Of a stretch of 64,000 nt of DNA, positions 49,022-59,424 are shown in pieces. The notes under the pieces are model-generated. The model searched no databases. It was not told where the DNA came from and was given only the letters and a program-made list of their open reading frames with translations. A program made the translations under genes and the position numbers. This stretch comes from Ignatzschineria sp. F8392. Lineage in GTDB: Bacteria; Pseudomonadota; Gammaproteobacteria; Cardiobacteriales; Wohlfahrtiimonadaceae. Each line of letters starts with the position of its first letter. Within the stretch, counting starts at the first letter, position 1. The DNA is taken from NCBI RefSeq assembly GCF_002252045.1, contig NZ_NEFF01000005.1:1-64000 (forward strand), given 5' to 3'.

Positions 49022-50416
49022 ATGATCAAAGAAAAGATTGTTTTAAATATCAATAAAAATAAAGATTCTTTAACTATTATTGCTAAAAAGATATGGGAAA
49101 ATCCTGAATTATTTTTAGAAGAGTTTTATGCCTCTAATCTTCAAAAGGAATACTTAAAATCTCATGGCTTCAAAATCATAGAATATGAGAATCTTCCTAC
49201 TGCTTTTATGGCTGAATATGGAAAAGAGGGACCAATATTGGGACTTTTAGGAGAATATGATGCTCTAAAAAACCTTTCTCAAGAAGCTAGCTCTCACAGA
49301 AATCCTTTACAGGAAAATGGCGCCGGACATGGCTGCGGACATAATTTACTAGGGGTAGGCTGTATTGGCGCAGCTCTTGCTATCAAAGAGCAGATAGAAA
49401 AAGGGGAAATAAAGGGAATAATTCGATATTATGGCTGTCCTGCAGAAGAGGTCCTAATAGGTAAAGCTCTTATGGCTAAGCAGGGAGCCTTTCATGATTT
49501 AGATGCATGTCTAACATGGCATCCTTCTTCTTTTACTATGCCATGGGCTGGTAGCCTCCTATCTATGATATCTGCCAAATTTAGTTTTGAAGGAAAAAGC
49601 TCTCACGCTGGATCTGCACCTCACATGGGAAGAAGTGCATTAAGCGCTGTTGAATTAATGAATACCGGGACTAACTACATGCGAGAGCATATCGATGAGC
49701 AAAGTCGTATCCATTATATAATCACTAAAGGCGGTATAGAGCCTAACACGGTTCCTGCTCAAGCAGAAGTATGGTACAACATACGTGCACCGAAAAGAGA
49801 AATTGCAGATGAAATTTTTCAGTGGCTTAATGATATCGCAAAGGGTGCGGCCCTAATGACTCAAACCAAAATTTCAAAAGTGGAGTTAGTTTCTGGCTGT
49901 TATGAAGTATTAACAAATCAAACCTTAGTTAAACTAATCGAACAAAACATGAATACACTGGGTGGTCCTGAATACGGAGATGATGCTAGAGTGTTTGCCA
50001 AAGAAATTAGTGAAAAATTTACCAGATCAGAAAAAATAAAAGGTTTGGAGAGTAATTTTATCCCCTTATCTTTTATAGACCAGTATCTCCATGAGAAAAC
50101 TTCTTCACCATTAGATTTTGATAAATATTTTAAAGCATCTACCGATGTTGGCGATGTAAGCTGGATAACTCCTACTGCTATGTTTGGAGTAGCAACATGG
50201 CCTCTGGGAACAGCTGCTCACACATGGCAAACAACTGCAGCATCAGGATCTAGCATTGGATTTAGTGCCATGATTTTTGCATCAAAAGTAATGGCTACTA
50301 CGTTAGTCGATCTTTATCAAAATGAAGGTTTATTAAATATAGTAAAAGATGAATTTAATAAAAACACCTCCGGACATGTTTATAATTCTATTTTTGATAA
50401 AAAAATAGAATTATAA
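49022..50416 (+). CDS. M20-family amidohydrolase, AbgB-like
   Basis: A 464-residue metal-dependent amidohydrolase resembling AbgB, a subunit of p-aminobenzoyl-glutamate hydrolase. Features: GLLGEYDALKNLSQEA, the metal-binding ENGAGHGCGHNLLGVG (residues about 98-113), PAEEVLIGKALM with the catalytic Glu pair, and the dimerisation-domain segment SSHAGSAPHMGRSALSAVELM. AbgB normally pairs with AbgA; no AbgA is present. The gene is co-transcribed with a permease and adjacent to anthranilate dioxygenase genes, so an aminobenzoyl-amide substrate, perhaps an o-aminobenzoyl (anthraniloyl) conjugate, is an attractive but unproved idea. Followed by a strong terminator. Confidence 0.85.
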   Translation: MIKEKIVLNINKNKDSLTIIAKKIWENPELFLEEFYASNLQKEYLKSHGFKIIEYENLPTAFMAEYGKEGPILGLLGEYDALKNLSQEASSHRNPLQENGAGHGCGHNLLGVGCIGAALAIKEQIEKGEIKGIIRYYGCPAEEVLIGKALMAKQGAFHDLDACLTWHPSSFTMPWAGSLLSMISAKFSFEGKSSHAGSAPHMGRSALSAVELMNTGTNYMREHIDEQSRIHYIITKGGIEPNTVPAQAEVWYNIRAPKREIADEIFQWLNDIAKGAALMTQTKISKVELVSGCYEVLTNQTLVKLIEQNMNTLGGPEYGDDARVFAKEISEKFTRSEKIKGLESNFIPLSFIDQYLHEKTSSPLDFDKYFKASTDVGDVSWITPTAMFGVATWPLGTAAHTWQTTAASGSSIGFSAMIFASKVMATTLVDLYQNEGLLNIVKDEFNKNTSGHVYNSIFDKKIEL

Positions 50417-50438
50417 CTAAATTATAGACTATAAATTA

Positions 50439-50481
50439 TTTTTTAATGAAAAAGAACAGTTAGCTCTTTTTCATTAAAAAA
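50439..50481. terminator. Terminator downstream of the amidohydrolase gene
   Basis: A perfect 17-bp stem: TTTTTTAATGAAAAAGA (50439-50455) and TCTTTTTCATTAAAAAA (50465-50481), with a 9-nt loop. T-rich on the left for the minus strand and A-rich on the right; it is 22 bp after the stop codon. Confidence 0.8.
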
Positions 50482-51162
50482 TTGACACCCCAACAAATCC
50501 CTATTACAATGAACGATGTTCGCAATAAATGAATTTACTACTAGCCCCTTGTGTTGCCACTCTCATAATATAAAACCGATAACTGAAGAGTGAAGTTGCT
50601 AGTAAAATCCAAAGGTTAAAAAATAGCCTTAAATAGCGCATTATTGATGAATGATCACATTCACTGTAATGACCAATAAACAGATATAAACCCATTACTA
50701 AATATTATTACTCCGAGATTTAAACTCTTCTCATCATTTGATCACCAATCTAGATGATCATGGCTGATATAGATGATGATAATGAATATTGATTGCTTGA
50801 GTAATAATCTCTACCTAGTAGAGAGGAAAGCACGATAGCTAACCGCAGTAGAATACGCGTCTATTTTTGGATGCTATTAATGTTATTTGAAAAAATTTAG
50901 ACAGATCTCTCAAAAGTGAATAAGAGGTAAATACCCCATAAAACGGGGTGACCTTGGATCTAATAGCTGGATATTAATCCACTAATATAAAAATTAATAT
51001 GTACAAATTGCATTAAACAGGTTAGATTGTTTGAGATCTATTAAATATTTGTGAGTCAAAATAATTGATTAAACAGATAAGTAGATCTTTTCAAGTAGCA
51101 CGCTCCTTAATCAGGCGTTGCTAATTCCTATGGTAATAACAAGAAAAAATTAGGAGAAAATT
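50482..51162. other. Roughly 680-bp region without a convincing gene
   Basis: A 63-codon minus-strand frame (50504-50695) lacks a ribosome site and has an untypical protein; not accepted. A short ACCCC/GGGGT hairpin lies at 50933-50949. Codon bias and motifs are absent elsewhere. It could hold a small RNA, but there is no evidence beyond the empty space. The last part serves as leader of the 59-residue gene at 51163. Confidence 0.3.
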
Positions 51163-51342
51163 ATGATTAAAAAACAACCAATCGATAGAAACGGTCATGT
51201 TGTAGATGTTGGTAGCTTACTAATGAGAAATGAACAGTGGGATACCATTATAAGAGTTGATGAAAACACCGAACAAGTTTGGTATAAAGGCGGTGGATTC
51301 AATTGGTTTGAAGAGATGAAAAACTTCGTACAATTCTCATAA
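51163..51342 (+). CDS. Small conserved-looking protein of unknown function (59 aa)
   Basis: A 60-codon frame starting ATG ATT AAA AAA, preceded by AGGAG at six bases (TTAGGAGAAAATT), and ending TAA. The 59-residue product (MIKKQPIDRNGHVVDVGSLL to WFEEMKNFVQFS) is soluble, acidic/basic balanced and has a beta-rich pattern with three Trp, as in small SH3-like or hypothetical domains. No family recognised. Followed by a strong terminator at 51483-51510, which together with the clean ribosome site supports a real gene. Missed by length-filtered gene calling. Confidence 0.65.
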   Translation: MIKKQPIDRNGHVVDVGSLLMRNEQWDTIIRVDENTEQVWYKGGGFNWFEEMKNFVQFS

Positions 51343-51482
51343 TCACTGCAAAGAGTCATCTTAATTGACCCAATTTTGAGATTATTATTTTATTATCAAC
51401 TATCAAAATAGAGCTTAAGTTTCATAATTGCTTTATCTTGATTCCAAATTTAGTAGAGTCGTGAAGAGACGACCAACCCACT

Positions 51483-51510
51483 AAAAAGCCCATCATATGA
51501 TGGGCTTTTT
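51483..51510. terminator. Bidirectional terminator
   Basis: Perfect 13-bp inverted repeat AAAAAGCCCATCA (51483-51495) and TGATGGGCTTTTT (51498-51510); in RNA the central bases open to give a GCCC/GGGC stem with a U5 tail. Lies between the 59-residue gene and the convergent membrane protein gene. Confidence 0.9.
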
Positions 51511-51555
51511 ACATCTCTATATAAAATGTATGTAGAAGTCTGAAAAAATAGATCA

Positions 51556-52041
51556 CTACCCTAACATAGTGACTTCATCTTTTTGAGCATATGCCCTTTG
51601 GAGCTGATCAATCTCGGCATAAAGCTCCCTTAAATCTTGATCTGAAAAGAGCTCATTCATCACAACAACCGCTCTTTTCCCCTCCTCTTGATAAACAATT
51701 CGTAAACCTTCTTCAGAACCGAATAATTTAGCAAAGAGTGAAGGCTTCGATTCAAGCCAAAATTTTCCTTGAGAAAAGAGATACTCTCTCCTCTTCCCTA
51801 AAGTAGCCCGTACGCGTAAACGATCGGTATAGAGCGCTGCTCTCATATCTCCAATGTAGTAGATAAATAGCGCTAAAATAAGGTATGTAAGAAGGGGGAT
51901 AGGGGAATCAAACTTTGCTGCTATCGCCATAACAATGACGGTAAAGAGGAAAATCGTTAATGCCTGCATCACTTTTGCCTGAGCTGTGTGGGCATATATC
52001 GAGGCTTTCGCTTTCATTCTATCTTTTTTAATCTCTTTCAT
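51556..52041 (-). CDS. Small membrane protein with two N-terminal transmembrane segments
   Basis: A 161-residue protein of unknown function. Residues about 28-42 and 47-65 are hydrophobic (a hairpin anchored in the membrane); the rest, from about residue 70, is a mixed alpha/beta soluble part with EGLRIVYQEEGKRAVVVMNELF, resembling the PH-like domain found in small bacterial membrane proteins, followed by a coiled-coil-like helix to residue 150. Starts with a Lys-rich cytoplasmic tail. No partner genes adjacent. Family not recognised. Confidence 0.6.
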   Translation of the reverse strand: MKEIKKDRMKAKASIYAHTAQAKVMQALTIFLFTVIVMAIAAKFDSPIPLLTYLILALFIYYIGDMRAALYTDRLRVRATLGKRREYLFSQGKFWLESKPSLFAKLFGSEEGLRIVYQEEGKRAVVVMNELFSDQDLRELYAEIDQLQRAYAQKDEVTMLG

Positions 52042-52448
52042 TATGGGGTAGTTATCAAGCTACGCGCCATCTTCAATATAAATAAGATCTGCTCTTGATG
52101 AGCCTATTACTATATGTGATCTAGAGATTATCTATAACTTCGACAGATCGAATAGATTACAACCACTATTGATAAATAGATGAGAAAATTAATGAGTAGA
52201 TACTCAAAATACGGCCAGAAGCTCTCCTCTATTAATGGTGCTACATATAGAAATAGTAGGCCGTGAAAATAATCATATCATAAATCGAGATAATGAAGCT
52301 GTTATTATGGCAATAAAAAATCCCTTCTCATACTTATGAAAAGGGATCACTATTACTTATCTTTTACTGAGATCATTGAAGTTTGAAGATCTCTGCTCTT
52401 ATTACCCTGATACAGAATACCTGTTATATCAATCAATTAATCAACTAA
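52042..52448. other. Spacer upstream of the membrane protein and downstream of lysS
   Basis: About 400 bp with the lysS terminator at 52320-52347 (listed separately). No further gene or motif recognised. Confidence 0.3.
52318..52348 (-). terminator. lysS terminator
   Basis: ATCCCTTCTCAT (52320-52331) and ATGAAAAGGGAT (52336-52347) pair at 11 of 12 positions around ACTT; on the minus strand the stem is followed by TTTTTT, the odd position being a G-U pair. Confidence 0.8.
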
Positions 52449-53963
52449 TCAATCACGCATACGCATATGAGGAAAGAGTAATACATCACGAATTGATGGG
52501 GAATCTGTAAAGATCATCACTAATCGATCGATACCTATTCCTTCTCCACCTGTTGGTGGCATACCATATTCAAGCGCCGTTACGAAATCTTTATCATAAT
52601 GCATCGCTTCATCATCCCCTGATTCTTTATCTGCCACTTGAGAGATAAAGCGCTCATGCTGATCTTCCGCATCATTAAGCTCCGAATAGCCATTACCGAC
52701 TTCTCGTCCACCAATAAAATACTCAAACCGATCAGTAATTAGTGGGTTTTCATCATTCTTTCTTGCCAAAGGCGATACTGCAAGCGGATAACCTGTGATA
52801 AAGGTTGGTTGCATCAAATTCTCTTCAACCTTCTCATCAAAAATCTCCATCAAGATTTTACCCCAGCAATCGCTATCTTGATATTTAATATGGTAGAGGT
52901 CTGCTAATGACGCAACTCCTTCCCTTGTATCGAGGTCGTAATCTTTCGCCTCTTCACAATATTTCAAAATAGATTCTTGGACCGTCATTCTCAATGATGG
53001 CTTACCAAAATCTAATGTATATCCTTGATAAGGAACTTCTGTCGAGCCATTCACCTCTAAGGCAACTTTACGCATCATCGCCTCGGTCATATCCATCATA
53101 TCTTTGTAATCTGCATATGCCCAATACCACTCCATCATTGTAAATTCAGGATTATGCCGTGTAGAAACGCCTTCATTGCGGAAGTTACGATTAATCTCAT
53201 AAACTCGTTCCATACCACCAACAATTAATCTCTTAAGATAGAGTTCCGGTGCAATACGGAGATAAAACTCCATATCTAATGCATTGTGATGCGTTACAAA
53301 GGGTTGTGCATTTGCACCGCCTGGAATAGGGTGCATCATCGGTGTTTCCACCTCTTCAAAACCCCACTCATCCATAAAGTTACGGATGGTTCGTAAAATT
53401 AAATTGCGTTTACGGAAGGTCTCACGAGAGGACTCATTCATAATAAGATCGAGGTAACGTTTACGATAACGTGCTTCAACATCAGTTAGCCCGTGGAATT
53501 TATCCGGCAATGGGCGCAACGATTTTGTTAATAAAATTAACTGATTCGCTCTTACGGTCAACTCCCCTTTATCTGAGCGAGAGACTTCACCTTCCACGGC
53601 AACAATATCACCAATATCCCAGGTCTTAAATTCTTCAAAGGCCTCAACCCCAATTAAACTGGTGTTCACAAATATCTGAATATCACCGGTCTGATCACGC
53701 AGACTGATAAAACCACCCTTACCAAAAAGACGCTTAGCAACGATACGACCGGCCATCTTAACAATCTTACCCTTCTCCTTTAGCGCCTCACGATCAAGCC
53801 CTTCCATCTCTTGATGAAGTGCTTTTGCATCGGTATCTTTTCTAAAGTGATTAGGGAATGCCACCGGTTTCGACTCACGAATCTTTGCAAGCTTTTCGCG
53901 GCGCTCTGTAATTAGATGATTCTCATTATGCTCGTGATCGTTCACTACAGTCTCTTTTGTCAT
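52449..53963 (-). CDS. lysS: Lysine-tRNA ligase (class II)
   Basis: Charges tRNA-Lys in translation. The 504-residue class II synthetase has an N-terminal OB-fold anticodon-binding domain ([28 protein letters not shown], about residues 72-100) and the catalytic core with motif 1 ([24 protein letters not shown]), motif 2 ([25 protein letters not shown]) and motif 3 ([27 protein letters not shown]) near the C-terminus. Length is normal. The ribosome site is weak (AGAAG). Same strand as guaB but 550 bp away. Confidence 0.97.
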   Translation of the reverse strand: MTKETVVNDHEHNENHLITERREKLAKIRESKPVAFPNHFRKDTDAKALHQEMEGLDREALKEKGKIVKMAGRIVAKRLFGKGGFISLRDQTGDIQIFVNTSLIGVEAFEEFKTWDIGDIVAVEGEVSRSDKGELTVRANQLILLTKSLRPLPDKFHGLTDVEARYRKRYLDLIMNESSRETFRKRNLILRTIRNFMDEWGFEEVETPMMHPIPGGANAQPFVTHHNALDMEFYLRIAPELYLKRLIVGGMERVYEINRNFRNEGVSTRHNPEFTMMEWYWAYADYKDMMDMTEAMMRKVALEVNGSTEVPYQGYTLDFGKPSLRMTVQESILKYCEEAKDYDLDTREGVASLADLYHIKYQDSDCWGKILMEIFDEKVEENLMQPTFITGYPLAVSPLARKNDENPLITDRFEYFIGGREVGNGYSELNDAEDQHERFISQVADKESGDDEAMHYDKDFVTALEYGMPPTGGEGIGIDRLVMIFTDSPSIRDVLLFPHMRMRD

Positions 53964-54513
53964 TATATCTTCTACTTTAAATCATGGTTTACAATATCCG
54001 AAAGGATCACTCTTTTCGATTGAATCCTCTCACCCCATCTTAATAAGGCAATATTCTATCTGCTTTATTGCAACTTAAATTTTACTAAAATTGATTAGCG
54101 CTTCATTAAAGTCGCTTCAAACTAATCAAGGTTTATTCAAGTCTATCCAAATTTGTCCAGATTTATCTAAGCTTATCTAAAATGATCTATATGCTCAATC
54201 GCATCTAAATTTAAGGTAAGTCTTAAAATAAGTCTTAAAACGGAAAACTGCTATTTTGATACTGATGCATCTTCTATTTCTGCATCTTTTTTTAAAACTA
54301 GAAAATCTCGAGGATCTCTCCCCGAGATTTTTAGCGCAAAATAGCAAACTAGTCAATGCCTCTATTATCCACTATTTTAGAGAAATTACCCAACTAAAAT
54401 AATCACTAATTGAACAATCATTTCAATAACTTTTCAACAAGCCTTCAATAGCGAATATAGAGAACATCTATAATCTTTAATTACGCATAAACATAAGCAT
54501 AAATATATTAGTA
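53964..54513. other. 550-bp spacer between guaB and lysS
   Basis: Contains the guaB-side hairpin at 54303-54330 and, at about 54120-54185, degenerate 11-bp repeats (TTTATTCAAGTC, TATCCAAATTTG and TTATCTAAGC-type units). No gene seen. Confidence 0.4.
54300..54333. terminator. Hairpin downstream of guaB
   Basis: AAATCTCG (54303-54310) and CGAGATTT (54323-54330) with T-runs on both outer sides. It is about 180 bp past guaB on the minus strand. Confidence 0.6.
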
Positions 54514-55998
<1,485 letters not shown>

Positions 55999-56084
55999 TT
56001 AAAAAGTGGCTTATTTTAACAAAAAAAAATAGCTCTTGCTAGATTTTATGGGGCTTTTGCGCAATTAAATAAATTTCAAAAAAG

Positions 56085-56095
56085 TTTGTTATAAT
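56085..56095 (+). promoter_or_regulatory. Extended -10 promoter of pgsA
   Basis: TG-T-TATAAT at 56087-56095 is an extended -10 element; a clear -35 is missing at the right distance, as is typical of this promoter type. It lies 45 bp before the pgsA start codon. Confidence 0.45.
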
Positions 56096-56139
56096 AACCG
56101 AGGTGCCTATTAAAATGTTCTCGAGGAGTTAATCTAAGT

Positions 56140-56694
56140 ATGAACCTTCCTAGCCTCATCACCTGGACACGAGTCGTTGCGATTCCTGTCTTTATTCTCT
56201 GTTACTTTCTCGATACTCCTAATAAAAATATTGTATTGACGCTCCTTTTTATGGCCGCCTCATTAACAGATTGGCTAGACGGTTATCTTGCGAGAAAATG
56301 GAACCAAACCTCTAGTTTTGGCGCCTTTTTAGATCCTGTTGCAGATAAGCTCCTTGTTGCAGTAGCGCTCATTGCAATTATCGATCACGATCCCCATAAG
56401 TGGTATCTCACACTCTCTGTAATGATTATTATCAGCCGTGAAATCACTATCTCTGCACTTCGAGAGTGGATGGCTAGTATGGGAGAGAGAGGGGTCGTTG
56501 CTGTCTCTTGGATCGGCAAATGGAAAACGGCTTTTCAGATGGGGGCAATCACCTTTATCCTCTACGAAAAACCTCTTTTCGGCATACCGCTCTATGAACT
56601 CGGCATTATCTTCTTAATTATTGCAACCGTCTTAACACTCTGGTCAATGATGCAATATCTCTACTCAACTTGGAAAGTCTTACGAGTAAGATAA
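56140..56694 (+). CDS. pgsA: CDP-diacylglycerol-glycerol-3-phosphate 3-phosphatidyltransferase
   Basis: Forms phosphatidylglycerol phosphate in the inner membrane. The 184-residue protein has the CDP-alcohol phosphotransferase signature D-G-x2-A-R-x8-G-x3-D-x3-D as DWLDGYLARKWNQTSSFGAFLDPVADKLL (about residues 47-75) and about five hydrophobic helices. It starts with MNLPSLITWTRVVAIPVF, the usual PgsA N-terminus. Ribosome site GAGGAG eleven bases before ATG. uvrC, its common neighbour in other gammaproteobacteria, is absent. Confidence 0.96.
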   Translation: MNLPSLITWTRVVAIPVFILCYFLDTPNKNIVLTLLFMAASLTDWLDGYLARKWNQTSSFGAFLDPVADKLLVAVALIAIIDHDPHKWYLTLSVMIIISREITISALREWMASMGERGVVAVSWIGKWKTAFQMGAITFILYEKPLFGIPLYELGIIFLIIATVLTLWSMMQYLYSTWKVLRVR

Positions 56695-56712
56695 GCGCGC
56701 GAGTAAGATAAG
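56683..56712. repeat. 13-bp direct duplication over the pgsA stop codon
   Basis: CGAGTAAGATAAG occurs at 56683-56695 and again at 56700-56712 (17-bp offset). The first copy contains the pgsA stop. Confidence 0.85.
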
Positions 56713-56762
56713 TACGAAATAGATAGAAGATAAAAACTTCAAAAAAATCTCATATCAATGAA

Positions 56763-56792
56763 AAACCCCATTTTTTAATGGGGTTTCTCTTT
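56763..56792. terminator. pgsA terminator
   Basis: AAACCCCATT (56763-56772) and AATGGGGTTT (56777-56786), perfect, with TTTT loop and CTCTTTTC tail; usable in both directions (A-run on the left). Confidence 0.88.
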
Positions 56793-56866
56793 TCAGCTCT
56801 TCTTTTTCAATGTCTCTTTTTCAATTTTTATTTTTAAGTTTCTAGTTTCTACCTAAATCTTCACAC

Positions 56867-58546
56867 TTATAAAGACTCATTGACAAAATTCCGCAACGCC
56901 TTCTCAATTTGTAGAGAATCACGTAGATATTGTGCTGGAATTCTTCTCCCTAAAAGGGTCTCTAATGAGAGATTAGGCGTCAATGACGATTCTCTTAAAG
57001 TCTTAACAAGTTCATTAAAGAGCGCTAAATAGAAAGGTGCGCCATACACTTTTGCCGTAATATCTTGTAGTTTTAAGATCTTCCCATCATCCACTTCAAG
57101 CAGATCTACTGAACCATATAGCGCTAATTGATAGTGAGGTTCATCGATGACAAGTAGAGGATCTGCAGCTATTTCACTCTCCTGATAACCCTCACGACTC
57201 CCCACCACAAAATTTGGCATTAAGATAGAAGAGATATCACTATCGTAAAGATTATATTCTCCATACCATGCGGCCGACTCTCCTAATGCAATACTTTGTA
57301 AAAATGCGATAGCTTCACTCAAATAATTTCCGGCAGTTAAGATCTCTTCCTCAGTTGTAAAATGGCCGACACTCACTCGTATTGAAGAGAGTGCTCGCCG
57401 ATCACTATATCCCATCTCAGTTAATACATAAGAGGGGAGTGAACTATCACTATTACACGCAGAACCCCTTGCTACCGCCACTTTAGGGGTTAATGCCATC
57501 AAGGCATCTGCGTGAACGTGAGGGATATAAAGATTGAGCACCCCAGGCTCTCGTTCAGCTAAAGGGGATGCACTATTGACCTCCACGCCATAAGGGAGCA
57601 ATTGCTTCAGAAGAAGACTCTCTAATCGAACTAAGCGATGACGCTCATCTTCCCAACGCTGGGCAATGAGATTAAGCGCTTTAGCAAATCCGATAATCGA
57701 CTCATTCATCATCGTCCCCGCCCGCAACGCCATTTGTCCTCCGCTACCATCTATGAGAGGTTTCATCGGCAACTTAGGAAATGCACGTCGATAGAGTAAC
57801 CCTATTCCTTTAGGGCCATAACATTTATGAGCTGAAAGACTCACTAAATCAAATTGTGTCGCATCAAATTGAAAATGGGGGGCTGCTTGCGTAGCATCAA
57901 TATGGATCGGAATCTTATATCGACGCGCGATCTGCGCAATCTCTTCAACAGGTAACTTATCGCCGGTCTCATTATTCACCCAAATGAGTGAAATTAATGC
58001 TGTCTCCTCGGTAATTGCAGACTCAATCATCTCCGCGGTAATGACTCTCTCCGCATTAGGTGCAATAAATTTTGCACGATATCCCTGTTTCATCAATGCT
58101 TGGAGCGTATTGAGTGTAGCTTTATGCTCGATCGTAGTCGTAATAATTTCCCGTTTCTTTTGCGCCATCAATACCCCTTTTAGCGCATGATTAATCGACT
58201 CAGTCGCACCACTTGTAATAATAATCTCATCACTCTGAAGATTAAAATGTGCCGCTATCTCTGAAAGCGCATCCTCAATTCTCTGTTTAGTCAGCATCCC
58301 CAATTCATGAGGGCTTCCTACATTTGCCCAATCACACTCCATTGCGCTGACCATCGAGTCGATCACCTCTGGATCAACCGGCGTCGTTGCCGCATAGTCG
58401 AGATAGATAATTCCTGAAAATTGGGGTTTAGTCGGTAATTTAGAGTCGCTCTTCCCTATTGATCCCTTTTGCAAAGCATGATTTTGCTGATCATCGCGCT
58501 GTTTCATAAATGGATCAATCCCAAAACTTTCTAATATTGATTTCAT
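56867..58546 (-). CDS. Cysteine desulfurase (NifS/IscS-like) with N- and C-terminal extensions
   Basis: PLP enzyme that takes sulfur from cysteine for cluster or thio-cofactor synthesis. The desulfurase core runs from about residue 46 (IIYLDYAATTPVDPEV) to about 420: ITSGATESINHALKG, the PLP Lys in SLSAHKCYGPKGIG, GGQMALRAGTMM and the persulfide Cys in VARGSACNSDSSLPSYVLTEMG. At 559 residues it is about 150 longer than IscS: an N-terminal polar leader of about 40 residues and a C-terminal domain (about 430-559) that I do not recognise. No iscU, sufE or tusA gene is adjacent. Not the housekeeping IscS by context. Confidence 0.85.
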   Translation of the reverse strand: MKSILESFGIDPFMKQRDDQQNHALQKGSIGKSDSKLPTKPQFSGIIYLDYAATTPVDPEVIDSMVSAMECDWANVGSPHELGMLTKQRIEDALSEIAAHFNLQSDEIIITSGATESINHALKGVLMAQKKREIITTTIEHKATLNTLQALMKQGYRAKFIAPNAERVITAEMIESAITEETALISLIWVNNETGDKLPVEEIAQIARRYKIPIHIDATQAAPHFQFDATQFDLVSLSAHKCYGPKGIGLLYRRAFPKLPMKPLIDGSGGQMALRAGTMMNESIIGFAKALNLIAQRWEDERHRLVRLESLLLKQLLPYGVEVNSASPLAEREPGVLNLYIPHVHADALMALTPKVAVARGSACNSDSSLPSYVLTEMGYSDRRALSSIRVSVGHFTTEEEILTAGNYLSEAIAFLQSIALGESAAWYGEYNLYDSDISSILMPNFVVGSREGYQESEIAADPLLVIDEPHYQLALYGSVDLLEVDDGKILKLQDITAKVYGAPFYLALFNELVKTLRESSLTPNLSLETLLGRRIPAQYLRDSLQIEKALRNFVNESL

Positions 58547-58549
58547 AAT

Positions 58550-58580
58550 TATCTCTATAACAGTTATCTCTATAACAGGA
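58550..58580. repeat. 15-bp tandem duplication upstream of the desulfurase gene
   Basis: TTATCTCTATAACAG is repeated directly within the leader of the desulfurase gene. Confidence 0.8.
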
Positions 58581-58596
58581 TGCTACATCAGAAATG

Positions 58597-58620
58597 AAAA
58601 AGGCTCACAAAGAGCCTTTA
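58597..58620 (-). terminator. Terminator of the ABC ATPase gene
   Basis: AAAGGCTC (58599-58606) and GAGCCTTT (58612-58619), 5-nt loop; on the minus strand followed by TTTTTCATTTC. Confidence 0.85.
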
Positions 58621-58653
58621 ATTGGTAATTCTTTACCCTCAAAAGGAGAATTT

Positions 58654-59424
58654 CTAACGATTATAATGCTTAATAAATTGCTTAAAGCGATCTGACTGAG
58701 GATTCGTAAAGAGTTCATGGGGCGCTCCCTCCTCTTCAATTTTACCTTCATGGAAGAAGACGACACGATTGGAAACATTACGCGCAAAATCCATCTCATG
58801 GGTAACAACAATCATCGTCATCCCCTCTTTTGCTAAATCTTGCATCACTGTTAATACCTCATGCACTAATTCTGGATCAAGTGCTGATGTCGGCTCATCA
58901 AAGAGAATAACGCTCGGCTCCATCGCTAAAGCGCGCGCAATTGCAACACGTTGCTGCTGCCCACCTGATAAGGAAATAGGATAATCATTCACTCGCTCAC
59001 TCATCCCTACTTTAGCCAAAAGCGCTAATGCGCGCTCTTTTGCTTCCCTTTTTGAGAGCCCTAAAACATGAATAGGGGCTTCGATCATATTCTCAAGCAC
59101 CGTCATATGGCCCCAAAGATTAAAGTTTTGGAATACCATCCCTAATTCAGTACGCATCTTCTGTAATGCTTTAGGATCTTTTGCCACTAAACCATCAGGC
59201 CCTGGTACTAAAATGAGCTTCTCGCCATTGAGCGTTATCTCTCCTTGATCTGGATTCTCCAACAAATTAATACATCGTAAAAAAGTACTCTTACCGGAGC
59301 CAGAAGCCCCTAACATCGAGACAACATCTCCCTTATTTAAGGTCAATGAGATCCCTTTTAAGATCTCTCTATCCCCAAAAGACTTATGGATATTTTCAAC
59401 GACTAACGTAGGCTGACTGCTCAT
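58654..59424 (-). CDS. Amino-acid ABC transporter ATP-binding protein (HisP-like)
   Basis: ATPase of a polar amino-acid importer. The 256-residue protein has Walker [10 protein letters not shown] (about residues 37-45), the Q-loop VFQNFNLW, signature [15 protein letters not shown], Walker [16 protein letters not shown] and the switch His in VVTHEMDFA. The inserted [26 protein letters not shown] segment is characteristic of HisP. The frame opens 63 codons further upstream, but [17 protein letters not shown] at 59424 gives the HisP length and start. No membrane or binding-protein genes adjoin it, so its partners are encoded elsewhere. Whether the substrate is histidine is not known. Confidence 0.93.
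   Translation of the reverse strand: MSSQPTLVVENIHKSFGDREILKGISLTLNKGDVVSMLGASGSGKSTFLRCINLLENPDQGEITLNGEKLILVPGPDGLVAKDPKALQKMRTELGMVFQNFNLWGHMTVLENMIEAPIHVLGLSKREAKERALALLAKVGMSERVNDYPISLSGGQQQRVAIARALAMEPSVILFDEPTSALDPELVHEVLTVMQDLAKEGMTMIVVTHEMDFARNVSNRVVFFHEGKIEEEGAPHELFTNPQSDRFKQFIKHYNR

Noticed and set aside
50504-50695. Minus-strand 63-codon frame
   Set aside because: ATG start without Shine-Dalgarno, untypical composition, and no partner or terminator; could be a gene remnant but not supported.
50696-51162. tRNA or small RNA gene in the empty region
   Set aside because: No cloverleaf, T-loop motif or terminator-promoter pair could be found by eye.
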